This document shows positions 13,631 through 25,424 of a stretch of DNA of 64,000 nt, piece by piece. The DNA is from Streptomyces sp. NBC_01353 (GTDB lineage Bacteria > Actinomycetota > Actinomycetes > Streptomycetales > Streptomycetaceae). The DNA is taken from assembly GCF_036237275.1 (NCBI RefSeq), contig NZ_CP108352.1:5146001-5210000 (forward strand), given 5' to 3'. The translations under genes were made by a program, and so were the position numbers. Each line of letters starts with the position of its first letter. The stretch's first letter is position 1. The notes beneath the pieces were generated by a model, which worked only from the letters and a program-made list of their open reading frames with translations, was not told where the DNA came from and ran no database searches.

Positions 13631-16200
13631 CCGTGCTCAAGACCTCGCTGCGCAACTTCTTCGCACACAAGGGCCGCATGGCGCTCTCCGCCGTCGCCGT
13701 CCTCCTGTCCGTGGCGTTCGTGAGCGGCACGCTGGTGTTCACGGACACCATGAACACCACCTTCGACAAGCTCTTCTCCTCGACCGCCTCCGACGTCACG
13801 CTCAGCCCCAAGGACGCGGCGGTCGACGACGAGACCCCGCAGACAGGCCGCCCCGAGACCCTGCCCGCCTCCCTCGTGGAGAAGGTCCGCAAGGCCGAGG
13901 GCGTCAAGGCCGCCCAGGGGTCGGTCATCTCCCTGAGCGTGACCGTCGTCGACTCCCGCGACAACAACGTCGGACCCACCAGCGGCGCTCCGACGATCGC
14001 CGTCAACTGGAGTTCCAACGAGCTGCGTTCGGTGGACGTGGCCTCCGGCCATGAGCCGCGCGGCCCCACCGAGGTGATGGTCGACGCCGGCACCGCCGAG
14101 AAGCACAAGCTGAAGATCGGCGACGAGCTGCGCACGATCGCCGTCACCGGCGACTTCAAGGCGAAGATCTCCGGCATCGTCGAGTTCAAGGTCACCAACC
14201 CCGGTGCCACCGTCGTCTACTTCGACACCGCCACCGCGCAGCGTGAACTCCTCGGCAAGGAAGGCCTGTTCACCCAGATCACGGCCGACGCCGAGTCCGG
14301 GGTCAGCGACGAGAAGCTGAAGAGCAACGTCGTCGCCGCGGTCGGCGGCGGCTATACGCTCCAGACGGCGGCCGAGGTCGCCGACGCGGGCCGCGAGGAC
14401 GTCGCCGGCTTCCTCGACGTCATGAAGTACGCGATGCTCGGCTTCGCCGGAATCGCCTTCCTCGTCGGCATCTTCCTCATCGTCAACACCTTCTCCATGC
14501 TGGTCGCCCAGCGCACCCGCGAGATCGGCCTCATGCGGGCCATCGGCTCCAGCCGCAAGCAGGTCAACCGTTCCGTCCTCGTCGAGGCGGTCCTCCTCGG
14601 TGTCGTGGGCTCGATCGCCGGTGTCGCGGCCGGCGTCGGACTCGCCATCGGCCTCATGGAACTCATGTCCTCCATGGGCATGGAGCTGTCCACCGAGGAC
14701 CTGACCGTGAAGTGGACGACGCCCGCCGTCGGTCTCCTCCTCGGCATCGTCGTCACCGTCCTCGCCGCGTACATCCCGGCCCGGCGGGCCGGCAAGGTCT
14801 CCCCGATGGCCGCTCTGCGCGACGCCGGCACCCCGGCCGACGGCAGGGCCGGCCTGGTGCGGGGCGGGCTCGGCCTGCTCCTCACGCTGGGCGGCGGCGC
14901 CGCGCTGTGGACCGCCACGCAGGCGGAGAAGGCCTCCGCCGGCTCCCTCTGGCTCGGCCTCGGCATCGTCCTCTCCCTCATCGGCTTCATCGTCGTCGGA
15001 CCGCTCCTCGCGGGCGGCGTCGTCCGGGTCCTCGGCACGATCGTCCTGCGGATCTTCGGCCCGGTCGGGCGGATGGCCGAGCGCAACGCGCTGCGCAACC
15101 CGCGCCGTACGGGTGCCACCGGCGCCGCCCTGATGATCGGGCTCGCCCTCGTCGCCTGCCTGTCGGTGGTCGGCTCGTCGATGGTCGCCTCGGCCACCGA
15201 GGAGCTGGACCGCTCGGTCGGCGCGGACTTCATCATCCAGTCCAGCAACGGGCAGCCGGTCATGCCGCAGGCCCAGGCCGCCGTGGAGAAGACACCCGGC
15301 CTGAGCCACGTCACCGAGTACACCTGGGTCGAGGCGACGATCACCGACCCGCGGGGCAAGCCCGTGGAGAAGGGCCTGGTCGCCGCCGAACCGACCTATG
15401 CGCAGGACCTGCGGCGCGACACCACCGCCGGTGAGCTCTCGGCCGCGTACGGCGCGAACGCGATGTCCGTGGGCAGCGACTACGCCACCGAACACGGCGT
15501 GAAGGTCGGCGACGAGCTGACCGTCGCCTTCAAGGGCGGCGACAGCGCGAAGCTGAAGGTCGCGGCGATCACCTCGGACGAGAACAACGTCGACAAGGGC
15601 GTGATGTACACCAACATCACCACCGCGGCGCAGCATCTGTCCGCCGACAAGCGGCCGAAGAGCATGATCATGTTCGCGACGGCCGAGGACGGCAAGGAGA
15701 AGGAGGCGTACGCGGCCCTGAAGGACTCGCTCGCCGCCTACCCGCAGTACAAGGTGCAGAACCAGGCCGACTACAAGCAGGACCTGAAGGACCAGGTCGG
15801 CCAGCTGCTCAACATCGTGTACGGCCTGCTCGCCCTCGCGATCATCGTCGCCGTGCTCGGCGTGGTGAACACGCTTGCCCTGTCGGTGGTCGAGCGGACC
15901 CGGGAGATCGGCCTGATGCGGGCCATCGGCCTCTCGCGCCGCCAGCTGCGCCGCATGATCCGCCTGGAGTCGGTGGTCATCGCCCTCTTCGGTGCCCTGC
16001 TCGGCCTCGCCCTGGGCATGGGCTGGGGCACGGCGGCCCAGAAGCTGCTGGCCCTGGAGGGCCTCGGGGTCCTGGAGATCCCGTGGCCGACGATCCTGAC
16101 GGTCTTCGTGGGCTCGGCGTTCGTGGGCCTGTTCGCGGCGCTGGTCCCGGCGTTCCGCGCGGGCCGGATGAACGTCCTGAACGCGATCGCGACCGAGTAG
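13627..16200 (+). CDS. FtsX/MacB-type ABC transporter permease (two repeated halves)
   Basis: An 857-residue membrane protein with two FtsX units. An N-terminal helix (18-38) precedes an extracytoplasmic domain. Three helices then follow around 265-400, containing the motif LVAQRTREIGLMRAIGSSRKQ, and a second set starts near 405. A second external domain and a final FtsX unit (735-857, SVVERTREIGLMRAIGLSRRQ) complete it. The ATG overlaps the ATPase stop. A paralogue of the same design is cut by the right edge (62255-64000). Confidence 0.95.
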   Translation: MTVLKTSLRNFFAHKGRMALSAVAVLLSVAFVSGTLVFTDTMNTTFDKLFSSTASDVTLSPKDAAVDDETPQTGRPETLPASLVEKVRKAEGVKAAQGSVISLSVTVVDSRDNNVGPTSGAPTIAVNWSSNELRSVDVASGHEPRGPTEVMVDAGTAEKHKLKIGDELRTIAVTGDFKAKISGIVEFKVTNPGATVVYFDTATAQRELLGKEGLFTQITADAESGVSDEKLKSNVVAAVGGGYTLQTAAEVADAGREDVAGFLDVMKYAMLGFAGIAFLVGIFLIVNTFSMLVAQRTREIGLMRAIGSSRKQVNRSVLVEAVLLGVVGSIAGVAAGVGLAIGLMELMSSMGMELSTEDLTVKWTTPAVGLLLGIVVTVLAAYIPARRAGKVSPMAALRDAGTPADGRAGLVRGGLGLLLTLGGGAALWTATQAEKASAGSLWLGLGIVLSLIGFIVVGPLLAGGVVRVLGTIVLRIFGPVGRMAERNALRNPRRTGATGAALMIGLALVACLSVVGSSMVASATEELDRSVGADFIIQSSNGQPVMPQAQAAVEKTPGLSHVTEYTWVEATITDPRGKPVEKGLVAAEPTYAQDLRRDTTAGELSAAYGANAMSVGSDYATEHGVKVGDELTVAFKGGDSAKLKVAAITSDENNVDKGVMYTNITTAAQHLSADKRPKSMIMFATAEDGKEKEAYAALKDSLAAYPQYKVQNQADYKQDLKDQVGQLLNIVYGLLALAIIVAVLGVVNTLALSVVERTREIGLMRAIGLSRRQLRRMIRLESVVIALFGALLGLALGMGWGTAAQKLLALEGLGVLEIPWPTILTVFVGSAFVGLFAALVPAFRAGRMNVLNAIATE

Positions 16201-16234
16201 TCCCGAGGGGGCCACGGGGGTGCCCCCATGGGCT

Positions 16235-16267
16235 GTACGGCCCCGGTGACGGTCACCGGGGCCGTAC
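16235..16267 (+). terminator. Hairpin terminator after the ABC operon
   Basis: GTACGGCCCCGGTGAC (16235-16250) and its exact complement (16252-16267) with one central base, 34 bp past the permease stop. Confidence 0.85.
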
Positions 16268-16311
16268 GCGTCAGTGCCGACTCGGCCCCACCGATCCGGT
16301 GGAAAGGGGAG

Positions 16312-16335
16312 GGAGGGCCGGGCGACCGGCCCTCC
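16312..16335 (+). terminator. Second hairpin before mfd
   Basis: GGAGGGCCGG and CCGGCCCTCC pair perfectly around loop GCGA, followed by TTCC. It may be a back-up terminator of the ABC operon. The 293-bp gap between 16200 and mfd holds these two hairpins and no gene I can see. Confidence 0.7.
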
Positions 16336-16493
16336 TTCCGTGTGCTCGCCCGGTGACAGCAATCCTTCGCGCGAGTGACGGAGCCACGTCGTAGGCTGGT
16401 CCCACCCGGCCGTCGCGCCGGGACCCCCGGCCCGTGAGACGTGTCGGGCTGTTCGCGTTGCCCGCTGTCGTAAACCCACCGGGATGGAAGTCC

Positions 16494-20024
<3,531 letters not shown>

Positions 20025-20072
20025 CGGGCCTCGCGGTCCGGGGCCGGCCTGGGCCGGCCCCGGACCCGTGTC

Positions 20073-21353
20073 CTACAGAGCGTCGAGGTCGAGCGCCTCG
20101 GCCATCGCCCTGTAGCCGGCGTCGCCCGGGTGCAGGTGGTCGCCCGAGTCGAAGGCGGGGAGGATCCGGTCCGGGTCGGACGGGTCGGCGACGGCGCGGT
20201 CGAAGTCGACCACGGAGTCGTACGCGTCCGAGGTGCGGATCCACTCGTTGACCGCGTCCCGCTTGGCCTCGTTGACCGGGGTGTCGTAGAACGAGCCCTT
20301 GATCGGGGTCAGCGTCGCGCCGACGACCTTGATGCCCCGGGCGTGGGCCTGGCGGATCAGGGAGCGGTGGCCCTCGATGAGCTGCTCGACCGACACCTCG
20401 GGGGTGGGGCCGCCGGGGAAGGTCGGGCCGCTGCCGCCGATGTCGTTGATGCCTTCGAGGACGATGACCGTGCGTACGCCCGGCTCGGTCAGGACGTCCT
20501 TCTTGAACCGCTCGATGCCCTTCTCGCCCGCCCAGGTCGTGTCGTTGGTGACCTGGTTGCCGCCGATGCCGTGGTTGAGGACGCTCCGTGGCTTCCCCGC
20601 GGCGGCGAAGCGCTCGGCCAGCTCGTCGGGGTAGCGGTTGTTCACGCCCAGGCCCGAGCCGACGCCGTCGGTGATGGAGTCGCCGAACGTCACGATGCCG
20701 TCCCGGCGGGCGGGAGCACCGCCGCTCACCTCGACGCCGGAGAGGTAGTACCAGGACTCGCTGCTCTCCTTGAACGCGGTCCCGTCGCGGTCCGAGCGGT
20801 GGTCGCCGTCCGCGCGGTAGCTGGTGGCGGAGGCGAAGTGGTGGAAGGTGGCCGGTCCGGTGGGCGCGGCCAGATAGAGGGTGACCGTCACCGACTCCAG
20901 CGCCTTCACCGTGAACGGCACGCCGTCGCTGTACGCCGTCCCGCCGGCGGGAATCGTCACCGAGCGGCCCTTGCCGAAGGACAGCTGCCGGACCGAACCG
21001 GCCTTCACCGAGGCGCCCCTGTCCGTGCGGGCCACGGTCGCACCGGTGATCCGCAGCGGGGTCGTGCCGTAGCGGTTGGACAGCTCGATACGGGCCTTGG
21101 TGCCGCCGGTGGTGACGCGGACGACCTGGCGGACCGTGTGGTTCGAGAAGCCCTGCTGGGACCAGTTGGGGCCGAAGGGGGCGGTCGGGGCGTGCGGCGA
21201 GGTGGCCCAGGCGCCACGCCAGGCGCCGTCGTGCCGGTGCTCGGCCGCGACGGCGCCGCCGAGCGGAACGGCGGTCAGGACGGCGGCACTTAAGGCGGCG
21301 ACGGTCGTGAGGCGTACGGACGTGGTGAAGGTCTTTGTGGTCTTCGTAGTCAT
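20073..21353 (-). CDS. Secreted SGNH/GDSL-family hydrolase
   Basis: A 426-residue exported esterase/lipase-type enzyme. A Sec signal peptide lies in the first 35 residues (TTVAALSAAVLTAVPLGGAVAAE). A beta-rich N-terminal domain follows. The SGNH domain starts near 215 with IVTFGDSITDG (Ser), then NHGIGGNQ (Gly), LEGINDIG (Asn) and SGDHLHPGD (Asp-x-x-His). These are the four catalytic blocks. ATG at 21353 is chosen; a TTG at 21365 has a better placed GGAG and could be used instead, adding four residues. The natural substrate (acyl or acetyl ester) is unknown. Monocistronic; TetR lies just upstream on the same strand. Confidence 0.92.
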   Translation of the reverse strand: MTTKTTKTFTTSVRLTTVAALSAAVLTAVPLGGAVAAEHRHDGAWRGAWATSPHAPTAPFGPNWSQQGFSNHTVRQVVRVTTGGTKARIELSNRYGTTPLRITGATVARTDRGASVKAGSVRQLSFGKGRSVTIPAGGTAYSDGVPFTVKALESVTVTLYLAAPTGPATFHHFASATSYRADGDHRSDRDGTAFKESSESWYYLSGVEVSGGAPARRDGIVTFGDSITDGVGSGLGVNNRYPDELAERFAAAGKPRSVLNHGIGGNQVTNDTTWAGEKGIERFKKDVLTEPGVRTVIVLEGINDIGGSGPTFPGGPTPEVSVEQLIEGHRSLIRQAHARGIKVVGATLTPIKGSFYDTPVNEAKRDAVNEWIRTSDAYDSVVDFDRAVADPSDPDRILPAFDSGDHLHPGDAGYRAMAEALDLDAL

Positions 21354-21382
21354 GTACGTGACCAAGTGGAGCGCGACTCCGC

Positions 21383-21970
21383 TTATTCCTGGGGCGGTTG
21401 CGCGGTATCGGACGTGAACAGCAGCCCGGCGAGGGTGCGGAAGACCTCTTCGGGGTCCTGTTCGCCGATCGGGCCCGCGAGGTTGTGGCTGAGCAGCAGG
21501 GTCGCGAAGCCATGGGCCAGCGACCAGGCCGCGACGCCCGCGAGGCGGGCGTCGGGGCCCCGGCCGTCGGCCGGTACGCCCGCGATGCCCGCCCGGAGCC
21601 CCGCGCCGGCCCGTTCCTTGGCGGCGAGCAGCTCCGGATCGTCGGGCCGGTGCAGGTCCGGCTGGAACATCACCTGGAAGTGCGCCGGGTGCTCGGTGGC
21701 GAAGCGCACGTACCGCACCCCCGCGTCCTTGAGGTCCTTCGCCTGCGCGAGGGCCGCCGCCAGCAGGTCGAAGCCCTCGGTCGCGACGGCCGTGAGCAGT
21801 CCCGCGCGGTCCTTGAAGTGGTGGGCCGGGGCCGCGTGCGATACGCCGGCGCGGCGCGCCAGGTCGCGCAGGCTCAGGGCGGACGGGCCCTCGGTGGCGA
21901 TGACGTCGAGGGCGGCGCTCAGGACCGCCTGCCGCAGGTCGCCGTGGTGATAGGTGCTCCGGCTGCTCAT
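21383..21970 (-). CDS. TetR/AcrR-family repressor
   Basis: A 195-residue regulator. The N-terminal HTH (residues 10-55) reads LRQAVLSAALDVIATEG ... LRDLARRAGVSHAAPAHHFKDRAGLL, the standard TetR signature. The C-terminal ligand domain (RYVRFATEHPAHFQVMF) resembles the WHG/TetR_C_13 type. It is divergent from the gene at 22072, and the 101-bp gap holds two near-identical 17-bp sequences, so it probably represses both. The ATG at 21970 is usable. The ligand is unknown. Confidence 0.92.
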   Translation of the reverse strand: MSSRSTYHHGDLRQAVLSAALDVIATEGPSALSLRDLARRAGVSHAAPAHHFKDRAGLLTAVATEGFDLLAAALAQAKDLKDAGVRYVRFATEHPAHFQVMFQPDLHRPDDPELLAAKERAGAGLRAGIAGVPADGRGPDARLAGVAAWSLAHGFATLLLSHNLAGPIGEQDPEEVFRTLAGLLFTSDTAQPPQE

Positions 21971-21989
21971 GAACAGCAGCCTACGCCTG

Positions 21990-22040
21990 ATCTAGGCATT
22001 GACAAGTTCGTGGGACGGGAGCAATCTAGTCATTGTCAAG
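21990..22040. promoter_or_regulatory. Two direct-repeat operator candidates in the TetR divergent promoter
   Basis: ATCTAGGCATTGACAAG (21990-22006) and ATCTAGTCATTGTCAAG (22024-22040) match at 15 of 17 positions, 34 bp apart. TTGACA (21999-22004) in the first copy can serve as a -35, with a -10 near AATCTA (22023-22028) at 18-bp spacing. Binding here would then block the plus-strand promoter. Confidence 0.65.
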
Positions 22041-22071
22041 ATGAGGATGGAAGTCGACCGAGGAGGCGGAC

Positions 22072-22971
22072 ATGAGCACCGAGACCGGCATGGCGGTCGA
22101 GCACACCGTGGAGCCCGGACGCGTACGGCAGATGTGGCATCTGCTCGAACCCCTCCACGCGCTGCTCTACTACGCCCCCGAGGCCTTCGAGGAGGCCCGC
22201 GCGCTCGGCTACGACGTGGAGGAGCGCTGGCCCGCCTACTTCGCCTGGCGCGCCGCGCCCCTCGGTCCGGCCGGGGCCGAGCGGATCGGTTCCGCGTTCT
22301 ACAGCTTCAGCCCGAAGATGGTGGCCCGGTACGTGCCGGGGGTCTGGCGGACCGCCGCGCCCGCCGATGTGCTGGACGCCCGGCTGCGCGCCGTCGACCG
22401 CGCCTACCGCGCCGTCCTCGGCCCCGAGGTCGTCGAGGGGCCGGACCTCGCCGAGGCGGCCGCGCTCGCCCGGCGGGCCGCCGAGGCCGCGGTGACGGCC
22501 GGTCGCCCGCTCGCCGCCGCCAACGCCGAGCTGCCCTGGCCCGAGGCCCCGCACCTGGTTCTCTGGCAGGCCGCGACGATCCTGCGCGAGCACCGCGGGG
22601 ACGGCCATCTGGTCGCCCTCCTCGCCGCCGACCTGGACCCGGCCGAGTCCCTGGTCTCCTTCGCGGCCGTCGGGGCCGCGTCCGAGCAGACCTTCGCGAG
22701 CCGTGGGTGGAGCGACAGCGCCTGGTCGGCGGCCCGGGACCGGCTCACCGCCCGCGGTCTGCTCGCCGCCGACGGCTCGGTCACCGATGCCGGCCGCGCC
22801 CTGCGTGCGGGGGTGGAGCTGCGTACGGACGAACTGGCCGCCGCCCCCTGGGCCGCCCTCGGGGCCGAGTCCACCGCCCGGCTCGCCGGACTCCTTGGCG
22901 GACCCTGGCTGGCCGTCATCGGCTCCGGACTGCTGCCCGGTGAGAACACCCTGGGGATCGGCAAGATCTGA
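22072..22971 (+). CDS. SCO6745/SalK-like family protein
   Basis: A 299-residue soluble protein with the conserved start of this actinobacterial family (RVRQMWHLLEPLHALLYYAPEAFEEARALGY), the GSAFYSFSPKMVARYVPGVW block and a winged-helix-like C-terminal half (SDSAWSAARDRLTARGLLAADG). Members are widespread in Streptomyces, some in biosynthetic clusters; no biochemical role is established to my knowledge. ATG at 22072 with GAGGAGG upstream. Its position divergent from TetR suggests it is induced when the repressor's ligand is present. Confidence 0.75.
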   Translation: MSTETGMAVEHTVEPGRVRQMWHLLEPLHALLYYAPEAFEEARALGYDVEERWPAYFAWRAAPLGPAGAERIGSAFYSFSPKMVARYVPGVWRTAAPADVLDARLRAVDRAYRAVLGPEVVEGPDLAEAAALARRAAEAAVTAGRPLAAANAELPWPEAPHLVLWQAATILREHRGDGHLVALLAADLDPAESLVSFAAVGAASEQTFASRGWSDSAWSAARDRLTARGLLAADGSVTDAGRALRAGVELRTDELAAAPWAALGAESTARLAGLLGGPWLAVIGSGLLPGENTLGIGKI

Positions 22972-23012
22972 CGGCGCCGGAAGCGCCGCGGCTGAAGGCG
23001 TCCGGAAACACC

Positions 23013-23049
23013 GCGGCCGTGGGGTGCGCGCGGCGCACCCCACGGCCGC
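23013..23049. terminator. Bidirectional hairpin terminator
   Basis: A perfect 17-bp stem (GCGGCCGTGGGGTGCGC and complement) with a 3-nt loop lies between two convergent genes. Confidence 0.92.
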
Positions 23050-23067
23050 ACAGGTGCGGGGGAGTCG

Positions 23068-23259
23068 TCAGGTCGGGGGCTGGTCCTGCCCCCGCTGCTT
23101 GTCGATGTACTCCTGTGCCTTCTGCTGGCCCTGGTCGACCTTGCCGGCGTGCTTCCCGCCGGTCTTCTGGTCGATCATGTCGCCGCCGCGTTCGACGGCC
23201 TGGTCGGCCTTGTCCGGATGCTGGCCCATCATGCCCTTGAGCTTGTCCATGATCCCCAT
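23068..23259 (-). CDS. MT0933-like small antitoxin-type protein
   Basis: A 63-residue hydrophilic protein, MGIMDKLKGMMGQHPDKADQ at its start, then GGDMIDQKTGGKHAGKVDQG and an amphipathic end (AQEYIDKQ). This is the pattern of the family annotated as MT0933-like antitoxin in actinobacteria. No partner toxin gene is adjacent, so the antitoxin label may be misleading; a stress or DNA-protection role is equally possible. GAAGGAG lies 11 nt before the ATG at 23259. Confidence 0.75.
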   Translation of the reverse strand: MGIMDKLKGMMGQHPDKADQAVERGGDMIDQKTGGKHAGKVDQGQQKAQEYIDKQRGQDQPPT

Positions 23260-23382
23260 GATGTGTGCGACTCCTTCGGAAGGGGACAAACAGCTCATTC
23301 GACGCTACGCGCCCCCTGTCGATTCCGCGCGCCGAACTGCTCAATGGTCTGGACCACGAAGGGGCCTGGCTAGGATCCCCGC

Positions 23383-24057
23383 GTGCCCAGCTACCCGAAG
23401 ACCCTCCCCCTCGCCGTACTTGCCGCCGCCGTCCTCATGACCTCCGGCTGTACGGCGGACACCGACGGCTCCCCGGCCGGGGCCGCCCCAGGCGGGGGCG
23501 GCCCCGCGCTCGCCGCCGTCGACACCCTCACCGTCAAGGGCCGCGCCCCCAAGACCGGCTACGAACGAGAGAAGTTCGGCCGTGCCTGGATCGACGTCGA
23601 CGGCAACGGCTGCGGGACCCGCGACGACATCCTCAAGCGCGACCTCTCCGACGTCCGCTTCAAGGAGGGCCGCTGCAAGGTCGCCTCCGGGGTCCTCGCC
23701 GACGACCCGTACACGGGAGGCCGCGTCGACTTCGTCCGAGGTCGCAGCAAGGTGGACATAGACCATCTCGTCGCCCTCTCCGACGCCTGGCAGAAGGGCG
23801 CGCAGCAGTGGGAAGCGGAGAAGCGGCACCGCTTCGCCAACGACCCGCTGAACCTCCTCGCCGTCGACGCGTCCGCCAACCGCCGCAAGTCCGACGGGGA
23901 CGCCGCGACCTGGCTGCCGCCCAACAAGGCGTACCGCTGCACCTATGTGGCCGCGCAGGTCGCCGTGAAGAAGAAGTACGGGGTGTGGGTCACCCGGGGC
24001 GAGCGCGACGCGATGCAGAAGGTCCTGCGCGGCTGCCCGGACCAGAAGCTGCCGTGA
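23383..24057 (+). CDS. Secreted HNH endonuclease lipoprotein (DUF1524 type)
   Basis: A 224-residue exported nuclease-like protein. Residues 1-23 form a lipobox signal (AVLMTSGC, Cys at about 23), followed by a Gly/Ala/Pro spacer. The catalytic DUF1524/HNH region holds DIDHLVALSDAW (the Asp-His pair), FANDPLNLLAVDASANRRKSDGDAATWLP and a late Cys-containing ending. Homologues are common in Streptomyces; they are thought to degrade extracellular DNA, but this is family knowledge only. GTG at 23383 is preceded by TAGGAT at 23371-23376, so the mRNA may be leaderless. Confidence 0.9.
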   Translation: MPSYPKTLPLAVLAAAVLMTSGCTADTDGSPAGAAPGGGGPALAAVDTLTVKGRAPKTGYEREKFGRAWIDVDGNGCGTRDDILKRDLSDVRFKEGRCKVASGVLADDPYTGGRVDFVRGRSKVDIDHLVALSDAWQKGAQQWEAEKRHRFANDPLNLLAVDASANRRKSDGDAATWLPPNKAYRCTYVAAQVAVKKKYGVWVTRGERDAMQKVLRGCPDQKLP

Positions 24058-24079
24058 CCTCACGGCTGCCGTAAATGGG

Positions 24080-24108
24080 TTGGGAGGTTCGTGAACGGGC
24101 GTTAGCCT
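24080..24108 (+). promoter_or_regulatory. Candidate promoter giving a leaderless mRNA
   Basis: TTGGGA (24080-24085), a 17-bp spacer and TAGCCT (24103-24108) place the expected start of transcription at or next to the ATG at 24117. No Shine-Dalgarno sequence is present. Confidence 0.5.
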
Positions 24109-24116
24109 GCGCTCTC

Positions 24117-24863
24117 ATGGAGCTGAACATAACGACCCTCGCCGAACGCCCCGAGCTCGAAGCTCCGATGTGGGGGATGAAGGACCTCTGGCCGGAGTTC
24201 ATGATGTACGACCCGGTCGGCTGGTCCCACTTCGGGCGGATCGTCGCCGAGCTGCCGGAGTACGTCCTCGTCGCCACGGACTCCGAGGGCAGGGTCGTCG
24301 CCCGCGCGCTCAGTGTTCCCTTCCAGCTCCGGGCCGAGGGTCGCGGCGAACTGCCCGCCACCGGCTGGGACCAGGTGCTGCTGTGGGCGTTCTCCGACCG
24401 GCGGCACGGGCGTACCCCCGACACCGTCAGCGCGATCGAGGTCACCGTCGACACGAGCGCGCTCGGACAGGGGCTCTCGGCGAAGATGCTGGACGCCATG
24501 CGGGACAACGCCCGCCGGCTCGGCTTCTCCGACGTCGTCGCCCCGGTCCGCCCCAACGGCAAGCACCTGGAGGCCGCCGCCTCCATCCACGAGTACGCCT
24601 TCCGCACCCGCGAGTCGGACGGCCTGCCCCACGACCCGTGGCTGCGCGTCCACGTCCGCGCGGGCGCCACGATCGAGGCGGTCGCCCCGGCCTCGATGAC
24701 GATCGGCGGGTCCGTCGAGCAGTGGCGCGAGTGGACGGGCCTGCCGTTCGACACGGACGGCCCCGTCGAGGTCGAGGGCGCGCTCGTCCCGGTCCACTGC
24801 GAGACCACGCGCGGCTACGCCGTCTACGTCGAGCCCAACGTGTGGGTCCGCCACCGGCTGTAG
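24117..24863 (+). CDS. GNAT-like N-acetyltransferase
   Basis: A 248-residue protein. The segment TPDTVSAIEVTVDTSALGQGLSAKMLDAMRDNARRLG has the beta4-alpha3 shape of GNAT motif A (acetyl-CoA pyrophosphate loop around LGQGLS), followed by VVAPVRPNGK. The N- and C-terminal parts (MELNITTLAERPEL; ETTRGYAVYVEPNVWVRHRL) are typical of a Streptomyces-wide family without known substrate. ATG 24117 is preferred over an upstream in-frame ATG because the promoter elements lie between them. Confidence 0.7.
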   Translation: MELNITTLAERPELEAPMWGMKDLWPEFMMYDPVGWSHFGRIVAELPEYVLVATDSEGRVVARALSVPFQLRAEGRGELPATGWDQVLLWAFSDRRHGRTPDTVSAIEVTVDTSALGQGLSAKMLDAMRDNARRLGFSDVVAPVRPNGKHLEAAASIHEYAFRTRESDGLPHDPWLRVHVRAGATIEAVAPASMTIGGSVEQWREWTGLPFDTDGPVEVEGALVPVHCETTRGYAVYVEPNVWVRHRL

Positions 24864-24965
24864 ACCCACTTCCTCGGATCCGACCCGGGAGGCGACGTAT
24901 CGGGGAGCGGGATGTACCGTACGGCGTCCCTGTCGTATGTCCCGCGCCTCGAGAGGTCACCGATC

Positions 24966-25424
24966 GTGAAGCAAGCCGTCCCCGTCGAGAGTCCGGTCGT
25001 CCCGCCGGTCCAAGGGCCCGGACCCGCCCTGCCCGGGCTACGGGCCCGGCTGGCACTGGCGGTCGTTCCGCTGCTGAGCCTCGGGGTGCTGGGTCTCATA
25101 CCCTCCCTCGTCCTCGCCCTTCGCCGGGGCACCCGCGGCGACTGGCTGGCGGCAGTCGCCTTCACGGCGCTGTCGGTCGGCTGGTGGTTCCAGGTCGCGC
25201 TGACCCCCGAGGTCACCCATGGCGCCCAGTTCGCGCTGGACGTCCTGCTGCTGTTCGGTTCCACGCTCGGCGCGACGGCGCACTGCCTCGCGGTCCGGCC
25301 CACCGCCCGGCCCGCCGTTCAGCTCGCTGAGCAGCCCGCTGTCGAATCCGCTGTGCAGCCTGCCGTCGAGCCCGCCGAGCAGCCCGCCACCAGCCTCGTG
25401 AAGACGACGGGCGAGAGTGCGTGA
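24966..25424 (+). CDS. Small membrane protein with a Pro/Ala/Val/Glu repeat tail
   Basis: A 152-residue protein. Three hydrophobic segments (LALAVVPLLSLGVLGLIPSLVLAL; WLAAVAFTALSVGWWFQVAL; FALDVLLLFGSTLGATAHCLAV) are followed by a low-complexity tail with repeated AVQPAVEPAEQPA-like units. GTG at 24966 is chosen after GAGAGGT; an earlier in-frame ATG is less convincing. The stop overlaps the next gene by 4 nt (GTGA), so the two proteins are co-translated and may work together. I do not recognise a function. Confidence 0.7.
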   Translation: MKQAVPVESPVVPPVQGPGPALPGLRARLALAVVPLLSLGVLGLIPSLVLALRRGTRGDWLAAVAFTALSVGWWFQVALTPEVTHGAQFALDVLLLFGSTLGATAHCLAVRPTARPAVQLAEQPAVESAVQPAVEPAEQPATSLVKTTGESA

